This document shows, in pieces, positions 19,049 through 28,785 of a stretch of 64,000 nucleotides of DNA. Source of the DNA: Acinetobacter sp. ANC 4648. Lineage in GTDB: Bacteria; Pseudomonadota; Gammaproteobacteria; Pseudomonadales; Moraxellaceae. Made by a program: the position numbers and the translations under genes. Every line of letters starts with the position of its first letter. Position 1 is the stretch's first letter. The notes below the pieces were generated by a model. It saw nothing but the letters and a program-made list of their open reading frames with translations, was not told where the DNA came from and searched no databases. The DNA is taken from assembly GCF_002135345.1 (NCBI RefSeq), contig NZ_NEGI01000002.1:496001-560000 (forward strand), written 5' to 3'.

Positions 19049-19858
19049 TTACAGCTCGACTTGGAAGGTATGTTCTGGAGCAGGAAATGATTGATCCAAT
19101 ACCGCGACATGATACGCTTTAAACGCATCCATAATGGCTGTTTCACCGGCTTGTTCTTTCATAAAGTTACGCACAAAACGCGCTACCTTACCAAAAGTTA
19201 AACCTAACATATCTTGTACTACCAAAACTTGACCATCCGTCGCAACTCCAGCACCAATACCAATGACAGGTACGGTTGGAAATAATTCCGCTATCTCTTT
19301 GCCAAGTTGCGCAGGCACACATTCAAGTAGCAACAATGCAGCACCAGCATCGACAACTGCTTTACAATCCGCAATCAATTGATCTGCCGCTGCTCTAGTT
19401 TTGGCTTGTAACTTATAACCACCAAGGACATGTACAGATTGTGGCGTTAAACCTAAATGTACACACACTGGAATACCATTGCGTGTCAAAACATTCACGG
19501 TTTCACTGAGCCAAGCACCACCTTCAATTTTAATGATTTGTGCACCTGCTTGCATGACCATTTTTGAGTTATATAATGCATCATTTAAGGTTGCATAGCT
19601 CATAAAAGGAAGATCGCTCATAATTAACGCATGCTGATTACCACGACGAACTGACGCAGTGTGATAGATCATATCTTCAACAGTAACGGGTAACGTAGAG
19701 TCACGCCCCTGAATCGTCATGCCCAGAGAATCACCAATTAAAATGGTATCGACTTCAGCAAGTTCCATTGCTTTAGCCATACTTGCATCATAACAAGTAA
19801 GACATGAAAATTTACGTCCTTGTTGTTTAAATTGTCTTAAATCACTTAGACTAATCAT
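19049..19858 (-). CDS. panB: 3-methyl-2-oxobutanoate hydroxymethyltransferase PanB
   Basis: A 269-residue TIM-barrel enzyme that makes ketopantoate from ketoisovalerate and methylene-tetrahydrofolate. The conserved LIGDSLGM, metal and substrate positions, [18 protein letters not shown] and GIGAG motifs are all present. Transcribed with panC, and 43 bases after folK on the same strand, so the folate and pantothenate genes may share a message. Confidence 0.97.
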   Translation of the reverse strand: MISLSDLRQFKQQGRKFSCLTCYDASMAKAMELAEVDTILIGDSLGMTIQGRDSTLPVTVEDMIYHTASVRRGNQHALIMSDLPFMSYATLNDALYNSKMVMQAGAQIIKIEGGAWLSETVNVLTRNGIPVCVHLGLTPQSVHVLGGYKLQAKTRAAADQLIADCKAVVDAGAALLLLECVPAQLGKEIAELFPTVPVIGIGAGVATDGQVLVVQDMLGLTFGKVARFVRNFMKEQAGETAIMDAFKAYHVAVLDQSFPAPEHTFQVEL

Positions 19859-19901
19859 GACGTATCCTCTATCTATATATGTTCAAACCACATGTAAAAA
19901 G

Positions 19902-20390
19902 TTAAATATCAACCCAATGCTCATCAGCAAGTACTTTCAATTGCGTTTGCTGAATTAAAGCCAACTCTTTTAATCGCTGTTGTTTAATTTGTAAATCAGG
20001 ATCTAGATCTAGAAGTGGAATAACCACAAAATCACGTTCTAAAATACCGACATGTGGTACAGTTAATCGCTCATTTTGTATTTCTTCCTGACCATACAGC
20101 AGCAAGTCTAAATCTAAAGTGCGCTCTCCCCAATGGCGTAAACGAACTCGCCCCGCTTCTTGCTCAATTTTTTGCAATTCATCTAACAATGCTAATGGCA
20201 GCAAATCTGTTTCTAATAGCGCCACGGCATTATGATAATGAGGCTGATCTTGCGGTCCCATCGGAAGGCTTTGATACAACTTAGACACTTTAACATGCCC
20301 CAGCACTGCTAACTTTTGTACTGCTGCAGCAAGAAGTTGTTGTGAATCACCTAAATTACTACCTAAACCGATATAGGTGATAACGCTCAT
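19902..20390 (-). CDS. folK: Hydroxymethyldihydropterin pyrophosphokinase FolK
   Basis: A 162-residue kinase of the folate pathway. The N-terminal YIGLGSNLGDS, QPHYHNAVALLETDLLP, and the catalytic GERTLDLDLLLYG motif with its metal Asp pair are intact. Length matches E. coli FolK (159). Its ATG overlaps the pcnB stop codon in an ATGA junction, the same pcnB-folK arrangement as in E. coli. Confidence 0.97.
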   Translation of the reverse strand: MSVITYIGLGSNLGDSQQLLAAAVQKLAVLGHVKVSKLYQSLPMGPQDQPHYHNAVALLETDLLPLALLDELQKIEQEAGRVRLRHWGERTLDLDLLLYGQEEIQNERLTVPHVGILERDFVVIPLLDLDPDLQIKQQRLKELALIQQTQLKVLADEHWVDI

Positions 20391-21862
20391 TGAGTCGGTC
20401 CAAAAACCACTTGACTCAAATCACGTTGCACACGTTTACGTTTCATAATCGGGTGATCGGCATTAATCTCACCCGTGTTCAGTTTCGTTCGCTGATCATT
20501 ACGACTTCTAAAATCATTCGATGATGTTGTAGCTGCTGGTTTACGTGGGCGACGACTACGAGTTTCAGACTCTTTGACTAAAGGCTCAATCGTTGCTGTA
20601 TTACTTTTCGTATCTTCGACTGGCGAAACATCTGCTGTTTTACGACGACTTTTGGCACGCTGACGATTATACTGACCAATCACACGCTCTTTTTCATCCA
20701 CAGACATGGTTTGATAGTTATCCCACCAAGTCCCCATACCTTGTGTCGTATCATCACCTGATTTTTCACGCAGTAGCAAAAAGTCAAATCCAGCTCGAAA
20801 ACGTGCATGACTAGATAAAGCTTCAATTTGCTGCGGTTTAGGATTCAACAAACGAGTCTGCATTTCCCACACTTCACGAATAAAAGTCTCTGCAAAACGT
20901 GGAATAATAGTTCGAGTCGCTTGACGTTTTAGTACATCTAGTCCAGCTTGTGCACGTGCTTCAGCGGGCGCAATACCTTTAGCTAAATGAACCTGACAAC
21001 GCTCTAAAAATGGTTTCCACAGTAATACGGCATAGAAAAATGCTGGATTGATGGTTTTACCAATTTGAATACGCTGATCTGTATTCTTAGCCGCACGCTG
21101 CATAAATGGCGTGATCTCAGTCGGGAGCTCGGCAAACAACTGTTCCCAAATACCAAAATCAATCAACATTGGCATCACACGATGCAAATACCCCATAGTG
21201 AATAACTTCTGGGATTCATCATATAAACGATGCGGAGAAACATCACGTAATAATTGCGTCATTTTAGGCGTAAAAATTGCTAAAATTTCAGGAGCAATAC
21301 TGAAATTTAATTTCGCAGCAAAACGTAGCGTCCGCAACATCCGTACAGGATCTTCTTCAAAACGTAATGCAGGATCGCCCAACAAGCGTAAAGTTTTATT
21401 CTGAATATCATCAACTGCATTACAAAAATCTAAAACTTCACTTTTACGCGGTTGATAATACATGGCATTAATTGAAAAATCACGACGGGCAAAATCTTGC
21501 TCAATCGTTCCCCAATTATTATCACGTAAAATCATACCTGCAGCAGATGTAACTGCTGTTTTAGGTGGTGCACGGAAAGTCGCAACTTCAATCAACTCTC
21601 GTCCCGAATAGACATGAGCTAACTCAAAACGCCGCCCAATAATTCGACAACGGCGGCCAAAGACATCTTTGATCTGTGCAGGAGTTGCATTTGTGACTGC
21701 ATCATAATCCTTAGGATTTAACCCAAGCATGAGGTCACGCACTCCCCCACCAACGATGTATGCTTCATAGCCAGCTTTGGTTAAAGAATCAATAACATCT
21801 AAAATAGATGGAGGTAATTGGGCGGTGGATAATCCACACTTTGACGCACGCAAAGTTTGCAA
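20387..21862 (-). CDS. pcnB: Poly(A) polymerase I PcnB, TTG start
   Basis: A 491-residue class II nucleotidyltransferase that adds A tails to RNA and promotes its decay. The catalytic motif is YIVGGGVRDLMLG followed by KDYDAVTNATP, then RRFELAHVY, and FARRDFSINAMYY. The C-terminal third is basic (RSRRPRKPAATT) and likely binds RNA. The only sensible start is TTG at 21862, with an AGGAGA ribosome site about nine bases upstream, and no ATG or GTG lies between it and the conserved core. E. coli pcnB also uses a rare start codon (AUU), so weak initiation may be a conserved control. Confidence 0.95.
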   Translation of the reverse strand: MQTLRASKCGLSTAQLPPSILDVIDSLTKAGYEAYIVGGGVRDLMLGLNPKDYDAVTNATPAQIKDVFGRRCRIIGRRFELAHVYSGRELIEVATFRAPPKTAVTSAAGMILRDNNWGTIEQDFARRDFSINAMYYQPRKSEVLDFCNAVDDIQNKTLRLLGDPALRFEEDPVRMLRTLRFAAKLNFSIAPEILAIFTPKMTQLLRDVSPHRLYDESQKLFTMGYLHRVMPMLIDFGIWEQLFAELPTEITPFMQRAAKNTDQRIQIGKTINPAFFYAVLLWKPFLERCQVHLAKGIAPAEARAQAGLDVLKRQATRTIIPRFAETFIREVWEMQTRLLNPKPQQIEALSSHARFRAGFDFLLLREKSGDDTTQGMGTWWDNYQTMSVDEKERVIGQYNRQRAKSRRKTADVSPVEDTKSNTATIEPLVKESETRSRRPRKPAATTSSNDFRSRNDQRTKLNTGEINADHPIMKRKRVQRDLSQVVFGPTQ

Positions 21863-22022
21863 AAGACGTTGTCTCCTACGTCAGGACGTAAAAATAATAA
21901 TTACGCTAATCATAGCTCTAACCCAATCAAAGGGCAATTTGATTCTTTTCATCTCGGCTTGAATATTTCATCGGAATCGAATATTTTATGAAATTCTCAA
22001 TCTTCAGATCAATTAAAACAAA

Positions 22023-22460
22023 CTATAAACCGAGAACAGCTTTATTTTGTTCAAGCAATTTAGGCCCAATCCCCTTCACTTTATCTAGCTCCTGAATACT
22101 TTTAAAAGCACCATTTTGATTTCGAAAATCAATAATAGCTTGCGCTTTCTTCGCACCAACGCCTTTTAATTGCTGCAATTGTTCAAGATTGCTTGAGTTT
22201 AAACTAATCTTAGTTCCTGTAGGGACGGCTGAGGTTTTACTAGATCGATTAGAACTATGCTTCGCTGATGCATGCTGACTGACACTTGGCTTAGACAAAT
22301 AATAATTCGCGCTACTCTGCTGCTTTAATTGCGTATCTTGTGCTTCTTGTTCAGCTTTCCACTTTAAATAGGCATGATCAAATTGTTGAGCATAGGCTGT
22401 CGGCAATAGGCTCAACAGCAGCATAATGAATACAGCATTCAATTTAGTTTGATTTTTCAT
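22023..22460 (-). CDS. comEA: ComEA-type helix-hairpin-helix DNA-binding protein
   Basis: From the ATG at 22460 (145 residues; a TTG two codons earlier is less likely, and AGGTTGTAT supports the ATG). A signal peptide ends near AYA, a Ser/His-rich linker follows, and the C-terminal 60 residues contain two HhH motifs ([18 protein letters not shown] and [16 protein letters not shown]). ComEA binds incoming DNA in the periplasm during natural transformation, a hallmark ability of Acinetobacter. Its 5' end overlaps mazG by 17 bases, so the two are probably co-transcribed. Confidence 0.88.
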   Translation of the reverse strand: MKNQTKLNAVFIMLLLSLLPTAYAQQFDHAYLKWKAEQEAQDTQLKQQSSANYYLSKPSVSQHASAKHSSNRSSKTSAVPTGTKISLNSSNLEQLQQLKGVGAKKAQAIIDFRNQNGAFKSIQELDKVKGIGPKLLEQNKAVLGL

Positions 22461-23232
22461 ATACAACCTGTTGTTTTAATATTTGCTTCGCTTGATCCCA
22501 CAGTTGATTCATTTCATCTAAGCTCATGTGATCTATATTTTTATTTTGTAATTGGGCTTGCTCTTCGATATAAGCAAACCGAGTTCTAAACTTATAAATC
22601 GTACTTAATAAGGCTTTTTCACTCGACAAGCCAAGTTTACGACCAACATTAATAAAAGAAAACAAACAATCTCCAAATTCATCCAGCATTTCATCGGAAT
22701 TTTGCTGACTCATAGCCTGTTTAAATTCATCAATTTCTTCTTCTAACTTAATAAAGGCCTCCTGAGCATTGGCAAAATCAAAACCAACTTGAGCTGCATT
22801 TTTTTGTATTTGCTCAGCTTGAATAATTGCTGGAGCATGCTTCACATCATCTAAGCGACTCTTTTTTTCACCTTGTCGTTCTTGCTGCTTAATCTCTTTC
22901 CACAAAGCTGCTACTTGTTCAGATGTTAATTGACCAAACTGGTGTTTCTGAAAAACATGCGGATGACGACGGATTAACTTTTGAGAAATAGCCTCAACAA
23001 CATCATTGAAATCAAAAGCACCTTGCTCACTATACATTTGTGACTGGAACACCACTTGTAATAGCAAATCACCCAATTCATCTCGTACATTATTTACATT
23101 ACCAGATCGAACTGCCTCCTCAACCTCATATGCCTCTTCTATGGCATACTCAGTTAGAGACTCAGGTGTTTGCGCCCGATCCCAAGGACATTCTGCACGG
23201 AGTTGTTGCATAATTGCCAGTAATTGATCCAT
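22444..23232 (-). CDS. mazG: Nucleoside triphosphate pyrophosphohydrolase MazG
   Basis: The true start is the ATG at 23232 (262 residues, GAGGACA ribosome site). Reading further upstream adds 55 residues with no family match. Two MazG modules are seen: [20 protein letters not shown] with [10 protein letters not shown] and [12 protein letters not shown], then [11 protein letters not shown] with [10 protein letters not shown], giving the EExxE and ExxD metal ligands. It hydrolyses NTPs, including aberrant ones, and in E. coli lowers ppGpp. Its place near relA is conserved in gammaproteobacteria, although here an SDR gene intervenes. Confidence 0.95.
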   Translation of the reverse strand: MDQLLAIMQQLRAECPWDRAQTPESLTEYAIEEAYEVEEAVRSGNVNNVRDELGDLLLQVVFQSQMYSEQGAFDFNDVVEAISQKLIRRHPHVFQKHQFGQLTSEQVAALWKEIKQQERQGEKKSRLDDVKHAPAIIQAEQIQKNAAQVGFDFANAQEAFIKLEEEIDEFKQAMSQQNSDEMLDEFGDCLFSFINVGRKLGLSSEKALLSTIYKFRTRFAYIEEQAQLQNKNIDHMSLDEMNQLWDQAKQILKQQVVYEKSN

Positions 23233-23361
23233 CAGAATGTCCTCGTTTAAAAGAAATAATAATATATGTAGTGGCTGATCACAGCTTGTCAAAAGTACAA
23301 AAAATATGTTCAACTGCTGCACAAAATCATGAAATAGCAAACAATAAAAGAGAACTATCTT

Positions 23362-24138
23362 ATGGGAAAAAGTATTTTCATCAGCGGTGCTGCACAAGGA
23401 ATTGGTGCTGCTATTGCGCGTCTATTTTACCAACAAGGCTATAAAGTTGGTATTTATGATATTAATCAATTACAAGCTCAAATACTCGCCGACCAATTGG
23501 GTACTCATGCCAAAGCTGGATTATTGGATGTTGCCAATTATGAACAATGGCAAACAGCCTTAAATGAATTTGTGGAATGGGCAGGTGAATTAAATATTTT
23601 AGTTAATAATGCAGGAATTTTATATTCTGGTGATTTTGAAAAAACAGAGATCCATGCCCATCATCGTACTATCGATATTAACGTCAAAGGGGTTTTAAAT
23701 GGCTGTCATGCCGCACTACCCTTTCTCAAAAAAGCTACTTTTGCCCGTGTGATTAATTTATCTTCCGCTTCAGCTATTTATGGACAAGCTGATCTCTTAT
23801 CATATTCTGCCAGTAAATTTGCAGTACGTGGTATTACCGAAGGTTTAGATATTGAATGGAAAAAGTATGGTATTCGGGTTCTAGATGTAATGCCTTTATT
23901 TGTACAAACAGCCATGGTTAAAGACATGGATGCTGGCAGTATTCAAAACATGGGCGTTGAGTTAACCCCACAAGATGTAGCCGAACAAATTTTCACATTA
24001 GCTCAAGCAAAAGATTCTATTTTAACCGCAACCCATACACCAGTAGGTTTTAAAACAAAAATCATGTTTACACTTTCATCAATCAGCCCACAATTTTTAA
24101 ATAGACTATCCAATATCTACTTAAGTAAAAAAGCATAA
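23362..24138 (+). CDS. Short-chain dehydrogenase/reductase (SDR)
   Basis: A 258-residue classical SDR: cofactor loop SGAAQGIGAAIA at residues 7-18, an Asp after strand 2 (IYDIN) that favours NAD(H), NNAG at about 90, and the catalytic Ser and YSASK (Tyr, Lys) near 150. The C-terminal tail is basic and moderately hydrophobic. Substrate unknown. It is the only plus-strand gene in a minus-strand block between mazG and relA, and it shares a bidirectional terminator with relA. Confidence 0.9.
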   Translation: MGKSIFISGAAQGIGAAIARLFYQQGYKVGIYDINQLQAQILADQLGTHAKAGLLDVANYEQWQTALNEFVEWAGELNILVNNAGILYSGDFEKTEIHAHHRTIDINVKGVLNGCHAALPFLKKATFARVINLSSASAIYGQADLLSYSASKFAVRGITEGLDIEWKKYGIRVLDVMPLFVQTAMVKDMDAGSIQNMGVELTPQDVAEQIFTLAQAKDSILTATHTPVGFKTKIMFTLSSISPQFLNRLSNIYLSKKA

Positions 24139-24140
24139 AA

Positions 24141-24168
24141 AATAGCTCGCGCATTGCGAGCTATTTTC
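24141..24168. terminator. Bidirectional terminator between SDR gene and relA
   Basis: AATAGCTCGC and GCGAGCTATT form a ten-bp stem with a five-base loop. The minus-strand tail has six T, and the plus-strand tail four. Confidence 0.9.
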
Positions 24169-24187
24169 CATTAAGAGTACAAAAGGA

Positions 24188-26494
24188 CTAGTTGCCCTGT
24201 ACCAGTCGTCGCGCGCTAATAATCCCAGGCTGTTGCTCTAAACGTGCCAACAAACGAGAAAGTTGAGCCAAGCCTTTCACTTCAATCAATAACTTCATAT
24301 TTGCAATACCATCTGCTTCAGAAATGGTATTCACCTGACGAATATTAATTTGATCAGAAAAAATCACCTGCGTTAAGTCTTTTAACAAACCACGGCGATC
24401 ATACGCTTCAACCACAATTTGCACACTCTGACCACGTGTAGGTTGCATTTCCCAATCGGCTTCCACAGCACGATCAGGTTCTAAACCAATCATTCGGATA
24501 TAATCAGAACACGCAACCTTATGTATACTCACACCACGATTTAAAGTGATATAGCCCGCAATCGACTCACCATGTACTGGCTGACAACATTGTGCAACAT
24601 GTAGCTCAACATTGTCTAAACCATCAATCAGAATCCCATGTGCTGATAACGTATGACTAGCACGTGGATTTAACGCCGGTTTGAGCACCAGTTCAGGCTC
24701 ATCCTGATCTAAATGCATATGACGATTAACTTGGTTCATCAATGCATGCAGACTAATGTCGCCACTCACCAATGAAACCAAAATATCCTCACCCAATTTG
24801 ACATTGAAATGATTACAATAATCACTTAAATCAATACTTTTTGGATGAATAGCTAAGCGTAATAATTCTTTATTGAGAATCTCACGTCCAACTTCTAAAT
24901 TCTTGCTTCGATCTTGCTGCCTAAACCAATGACGTAGCTTGTCACGTGCTCGTGCTGTCTTGATATAACCAAGCGAGTTAACCAACCAATCTCGATTCGG
25001 TTCACGATCTTTTTTAGTTAAAATTTCAACCTGCTCACCCGTTTTTAAAGTATAGGTGAGTGGTACATAACGTTGGTTTACACGTGCTGCATAGCACTTA
25101 TTTCCAACCTCAGTATGTACGTGGTAGGCAAAGTCTAGAACCGTTGAGCCACGTGGTAATTCTTTAATATCACCATCACGACTGAATACATAAATTTTCT
25201 CAAAACCTTCAAAGCTCTGAATTTGTTCGAAATCTTCAATTTCATCTTCGTTCGGATGAGCACTAGACTCATTACGCTCTTGGTAATGTTCAAGTACAGC
25301 ACGTAACGAATGCAAACGATGGTTAAATGAATAATCGGTGGTTTTAGAGCCTTCCTTATAATTAAAGTGTGAACAAACACCGAGTTCTGCTTCTTCATGC
25401 ATCTCCATAGTACGAATTTGTATTTCGAGAGACTTATTTTCCGCAATCACCGCAGTATGTAATGAGCGATAACCATTGGCCTTAGGATTGGTAATATAAT
25501 CATCAAATTGATGTGGAATATGTCTCCAATTTTGATGTACCAGACCTAATGCGTGATAACACTCAGGCACTGTTTTTACCAAAACACGTAATGCACGAAT
25601 ATCATAAAGCTGGTCAAAACTCAGATTCTTACTCTTCATTTTTCGATAAATCGAATAAATATGTTTAACCCGACCTGTAATCTCAGCCTGTATTCCATTC
25701 TCTGCCAATTCAGTTTTCAGTTTTTCAACCATAAATTGAATATAGTGTTCTCGCTCTAAACGCTTCTCATTAAGTAAAGACGCAATTTCTTTATAACGTT
25801 CTGGTGCTAAGTAACGGAATGCTAAATCTTCAAGTTCCCACTTTAGTTGCGCAATACCTAAACGATGCGCCAAAGGTGAATAGATGGTCAGAATTTCACG
25901 TGCAACACGTTCCTGACGTTCTCTTGAAGAATGTGCGAGCTCACGTAATGAATAAGTACGTTCAGCTAATTTAATCAATACAACGCGAACATCTTCAGTC
26001 ACAGAAATCAGCATCTTATAAATGCCCGATAAATGTTCTCGTTGATTATTATTAAAGTGATCTTCTAAACGCTTATTTTTTTCAATTAGTTCAGATAATT
26101 TACCCATCGCCAAAGTACCTGTGACGAGGTTATATACATTTTCACCAAAATTTTTACGGATTTCCTCAATCGAGGTAATTCCTTCACGCACACTCCGATA
26201 TAGCAACGCAGCAGAGAGCGTATCCTCATCGACATGCAAATGCGCCAAAATATCCGCAATCCCCAAACCGGTGGAAAAGGTATTGGTTTTATGATTGAGT
26301 GCGGTTTCCAATTCTTTATCTAAGACCAGTTGAGCGACTTCTTTTAACTGATCAAGTCGAACACCGTCTAAAATTCCGCTCACCCGATCAAGCCATGTTG
26401 CTAAATCGAGCTGTGCTTCTTCGGCATGTTCTACAGTCGCTTCCTCAGATAACTCTGTGAGTCGTCCAGGTAACTGTTCACGCACTGTGACCAT
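24188..26494 (-). CDS. relA: (p)ppGpp synthetase RelA
   Basis: A 768-residue long RSH protein. The N-terminal hydrolase-like domain has lost the HDxxED metal site (the segment reads AALLYRSVREG), as in RelA but not SpoT. The synthetase domain is intact (FDQLYDIRALRVLV, PKANGYRSLHTAV, EIQIRTMEMHEEAELGV), followed by TGS (GSTVLDFAYHVHTEVG), a Cys-containing zinc-finger-like region (VAQCCQPVHGESIAGYI) and a C-terminal ACT domain. It makes (p)ppGpp on ribosomes with uncharged tRNA. It is downstream of rlmD, probably in one operon. Confidence 0.95.
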   Translation of the reverse strand: MVTVREQLPGRLTELSEEATVEHAEEAQLDLATWLDRVSGILDGVRLDQLKEVAQLVLDKELETALNHKTNTFSTGLGIADILAHLHVDEDTLSAALLYRSVREGITSIEEIRKNFGENVYNLVTGTLAMGKLSELIEKNKRLEDHFNNNQREHLSGIYKMLISVTEDVRVVLIKLAERTYSLRELAHSSRERQERVAREILTIYSPLAHRLGIAQLKWELEDLAFRYLAPERYKEIASLLNEKRLEREHYIQFMVEKLKTELAENGIQAEITGRVKHIYSIYRKMKSKNLSFDQLYDIRALRVLVKTVPECYHALGLVHQNWRHIPHQFDDYITNPKANGYRSLHTAVIAENKSLEIQIRTMEMHEEAELGVCSHFNYKEGSKTTDYSFNHRLHSLRAVLEHYQERNESSAHPNEDEIEDFEQIQSFEGFEKIYVFSRDGDIKELPRGSTVLDFAYHVHTEVGNKCYAARVNQRYVPLTYTLKTGEQVEILTKKDREPNRDWLVNSLGYIKTARARDKLRHWFRQQDRSKNLEVGREILNKELLRLAIHPKSIDLSDYCNHFNVKLGEDILVSLVSGDISLHALMNQVNRHMHLDQDEPELVLKPALNPRASHTLSAHGILIDGLDNVELHVAQCCQPVHGESIAGYITLNRGVSIHKVACSDYIRMIGLEPDRAVEADWEMQPTRGQSVQIVVEAYDRRGLLKDLTQVIFSDQINIRQVNTISEADGIANMKLLIEVKGLAQLSRLLARLEQQPGIISARRLVQGN

Positions 26495-26539
26495 ACCATT
26501 CTCCTCTGACTGTATTACTCATTTTTAATGGTATATCTC

Positions 26540-27916
26540 TTATTTCTTTTCGAATAAAGCAATGGATTCGACATGTCCCGTATGGGTAAACATATCCATC
26601 ACACCCGCTTTAATTAACTGATAGCCATATTGTGCCAATATTCCAGCATCTCTTGCCAAAGTTGCAGGATTACATGACACATAAACGATTCTTTTCGCAC
26701 CAAAATTAGGCACATAATGCATTACTTGCTCCGCACCTGCACGTGGGGGGTCTATTAATAATGCATCAAATCCTTGATTTGCCCAAGAAAACTGTGAAAA
26801 GTCTTTTGTTAAATCTTGTGAATAAAATGTAACATTAGTGATGTGATTGTTCAGTGCATTTTCTGTACCCCGTCTCACCATCTCTTCACTACCTTCAACC
26901 GCTACTACTTTTCCACTTACACCGACTTTACGTGCCAGAGGAAGAGAAAAATTACCTAATCCACAAAACAAATCAAGTACCGTTTCTCCCTGTTGTAACT
27001 CAAGCAAATCACATGCCAATTTGACCATTTGAGGATTTACGCTTGGATTTACTTGGGTAAAATCTGTGGGATTAAATCCAAATTCAACATTAAAGTCCTC
27101 TAAACGATAATGTAATTGCATCGCTGCGTTAGGATCATCTATACGTTGTAAACTCTCCACACCTGCAGATTGTAAATACAACTGCCATTGCTTCTGTGAC
27201 GCATATTCTCGTAATAGGTTGACATCCACATCTTTTAATTTTTCAGTATGACGCACCAACAAAGCGATTTCACTATCACCTTTGGCTAATTCTATATGAC
27301 CAATAGCCGCTTTGCCTTTTAGACTTTCGAGTAATGCCTTCAGTTCTGGCAACGCAGCATCGAGTTGCTGATCTAAAATTTTACAGGTGGCAATTTCAGT
27401 AAGTCGATTACTTTGTGCCTCACGAAAGCCCATTAACAACTTATTATTCTTCGGCAAATAGCGCACCCCAATCCGCGCTTTATGCCGATAATCCGTACGC
27501 GTTGAGCGCAAGGGTTCCAACCATTGTTCGGGTTGTAAGCCAGCAAAATGCATCAAGTGAGATTTAAGTACATCATGTTTTACACGAATTTGTTCATCAG
27601 GATGAATGTGTTGCATATTACAGCCCCCACAAATCCCAAAATGTGGACAAATTGGTTCAATACGATTCGGATTTGGATCACTTATTACTTCAATACAATC
27701 CGCTTCTTCTAACTTGCTGACCTGACGGGTAATTTGTACTTTTACCGTTTCACCCGGTAATGCATAACGGATAAAAACCTTCTTACCCTGCTTGACACTG
27801 GGATGATCTATTTCAGAACCATAGTGCGCTATCCCTCGCCCTTCATGTGAAAGTGTCTCAACTTTAAAAATATACTGGGGAAGTTGAGAGGATTGAGGTT
27901 GAGCTCTATGTTTCAA
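26540..27916 (-). CDS. rlmD: 23S rRNA (uracil1939-C5)-methyltransferase RlmD
   Basis: A 458-residue TRAM plus methyltransferase enzyme. The N-terminal TRAM domain is followed by four Cys of the iron-sulfur cluster ([14 protein letters not shown] with a later Cys), then [15 protein letters not shown] and [12 protein letters not shown], and the catalytic Cys in [12 protein letters not shown]. It makes m5U1939 in 23S rRNA. The start appears to be TTG at 27916, only nine bases past the preceding stop codon and with a weak ribosome site; the upstream frame is closed after three codons. Translation probably depends on reinitiation. Confidence 0.93.
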   Translation of the reverse strand: MKHRAQPQSSQLPQYIFKVETLSHEGRGIAHYGSEIDHPSVKQGKKVFIRYALPGETVKVQITRQVSKLEEADCIEVISDPNPNRIEPICPHFGICGGCNMQHIHPDEQIRVKHDVLKSHLMHFAGLQPEQWLEPLRSTRTDYRHKARIGVRYLPKNNKLLMGFREAQSNRLTEIATCKILDQQLDAALPELKALLESLKGKAAIGHIELAKGDSEIALLVRHTEKLKDVDVNLLREYASQKQWQLYLQSAGVESLQRIDDPNAAMQLHYRLEDFNVEFGFNPTDFTQVNPSVNPQMVKLACDLLELQQGETVLDLFCGLGNFSLPLARKVGVSGKVVAVEGSEEMVRRGTENALNNHITNVTFYSQDLTKDFSQFSWANQGFDALLIDPPRAGAEQVMHYVPNFGAKRIVYVSCNPATLARDAGILAQYGYQLIKAGVMDMFTHTGHVESIALFEKK

Positions 27917-27925
27917 AGGAATAGC

Positions 27926-28747
27926 CTATATGGAGGAGGATGGAAAATCTTTAACGGTGAAATCGGTATGTTGTGACATGTCATGCCATACTGCTAGAAA
28001 CTCATTCTGCTGTGGCTGACCATGTAAATAATGAATAGTGGCTTGTGTCCATAAACGATGGTCTTCTAAAGTGATTTGCCCTTTGAGTAATGACCAACGT
28101 AAGAAAATCAACCAAGTATTCAGTACATCACCTTCACAATAGCTGGTCAGCTCAAGCCATTGCTGGTTTTTGACATAGTCTGGAATCAAATAACCAGTCA
28201 TACCACGCTTACCGGGGTAACCCAACAAGTGAGCAATATCATCTAGTTTTTGGAAATGCCGACCATTAAACATAGCCATCACATCCATCAAATCAACATG
28301 ACGATGATGATAACGGTTCTGATAGTTATTATAACGTTTTTGTGTGTCAATCTCACCCTGATCGAACAAACTTGGTGCAGATAAACCATGATACATCGCA
28401 CGAAATAAAATAACAGGTAAATCAAATTGTGAGCCATTCCAACTGACTAGCGTTGGATTTCGCTTATCAAAAATGGATAGAAATTTTTTCAAAATTTCAG
28501 CTTCAGAATTATTTTCTCGGCTAAAAGAAAATAATTTCATCACCCCATTTTCATCAATCCACAAACCTGAAATACACACGATTTCATGTAAAGCAATCCG
28601 CTGAAAATCCGTACCCGCTTCTTGACGACGTAATTTAGCCAAGGCTTGTTCAAGATCCTGTTGTGGAAGATCTAATCCATACAAATGCGCTCCCGCTTTT
28701 AGATCGGTGAGAGTTTCGATATCAAACACTAAAACGGGTAAACGCAT
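27926..28747 (-). CDS. Predicted 3'-5' exonuclease, DNA polymerase B-like
   Basis: A 273-residue protein of the stand-alone PolB-type exonuclease family. The DEDD sites are visible: Exo I FDIETLTD, Exo II SWNGSQFDLPVIL, and Exo III YCEGDVLNTW with its Asp. No polymerase domain follows. It likely trims DNA or RNA ends. The gene sits between cysM and rlmD in a block that runs into relA. The ATG is clear and the downstream junction to rlmD is nine bases. Confidence 0.85.
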   Translation of the reverse strand: MRLPVLVFDIETLTDLKAGAHLYGLDLPQQDLEQALAKLRRQEAGTDFQRIALHEIVCISGLWIDENGVMKLFSFSRENNSEAEILKKFLSIFDKRNPTLVSWNGSQFDLPVILFRAMYHGLSAPSLFDQGEIDTQKRYNNYQNRYHHRHVDLMDVMAMFNGRHFQKLDDIAHLLGYPGKRGMTGYLIPDYVKNQQWLELTSYCEGDVLNTWLIFLRWSLLKGQITLEDHRLWTQATIHYLHGQPQQNEFLAVWHDMSQHTDFTVKDFPSSSI

Positions 28748-28785
28748 GTTTATTTACTCAAAAATTTAAAAAAACTTTCAGCTGT

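Noticed and set aside
23233..23397. Longer mazG start
   Set aside because: The extra 55 residues would cover the SDR promoter and look like untranslated DNA. The ATG at 23232 has a GAGGA site and matches the family N-terminus.
24188..26494. Bifunctional SpoT instead of RelA
   Set aside because: The HDxxED hydrolase site is missing, and the synthetase segment has the RelA-type EIQIRT...MHEEAE pattern.
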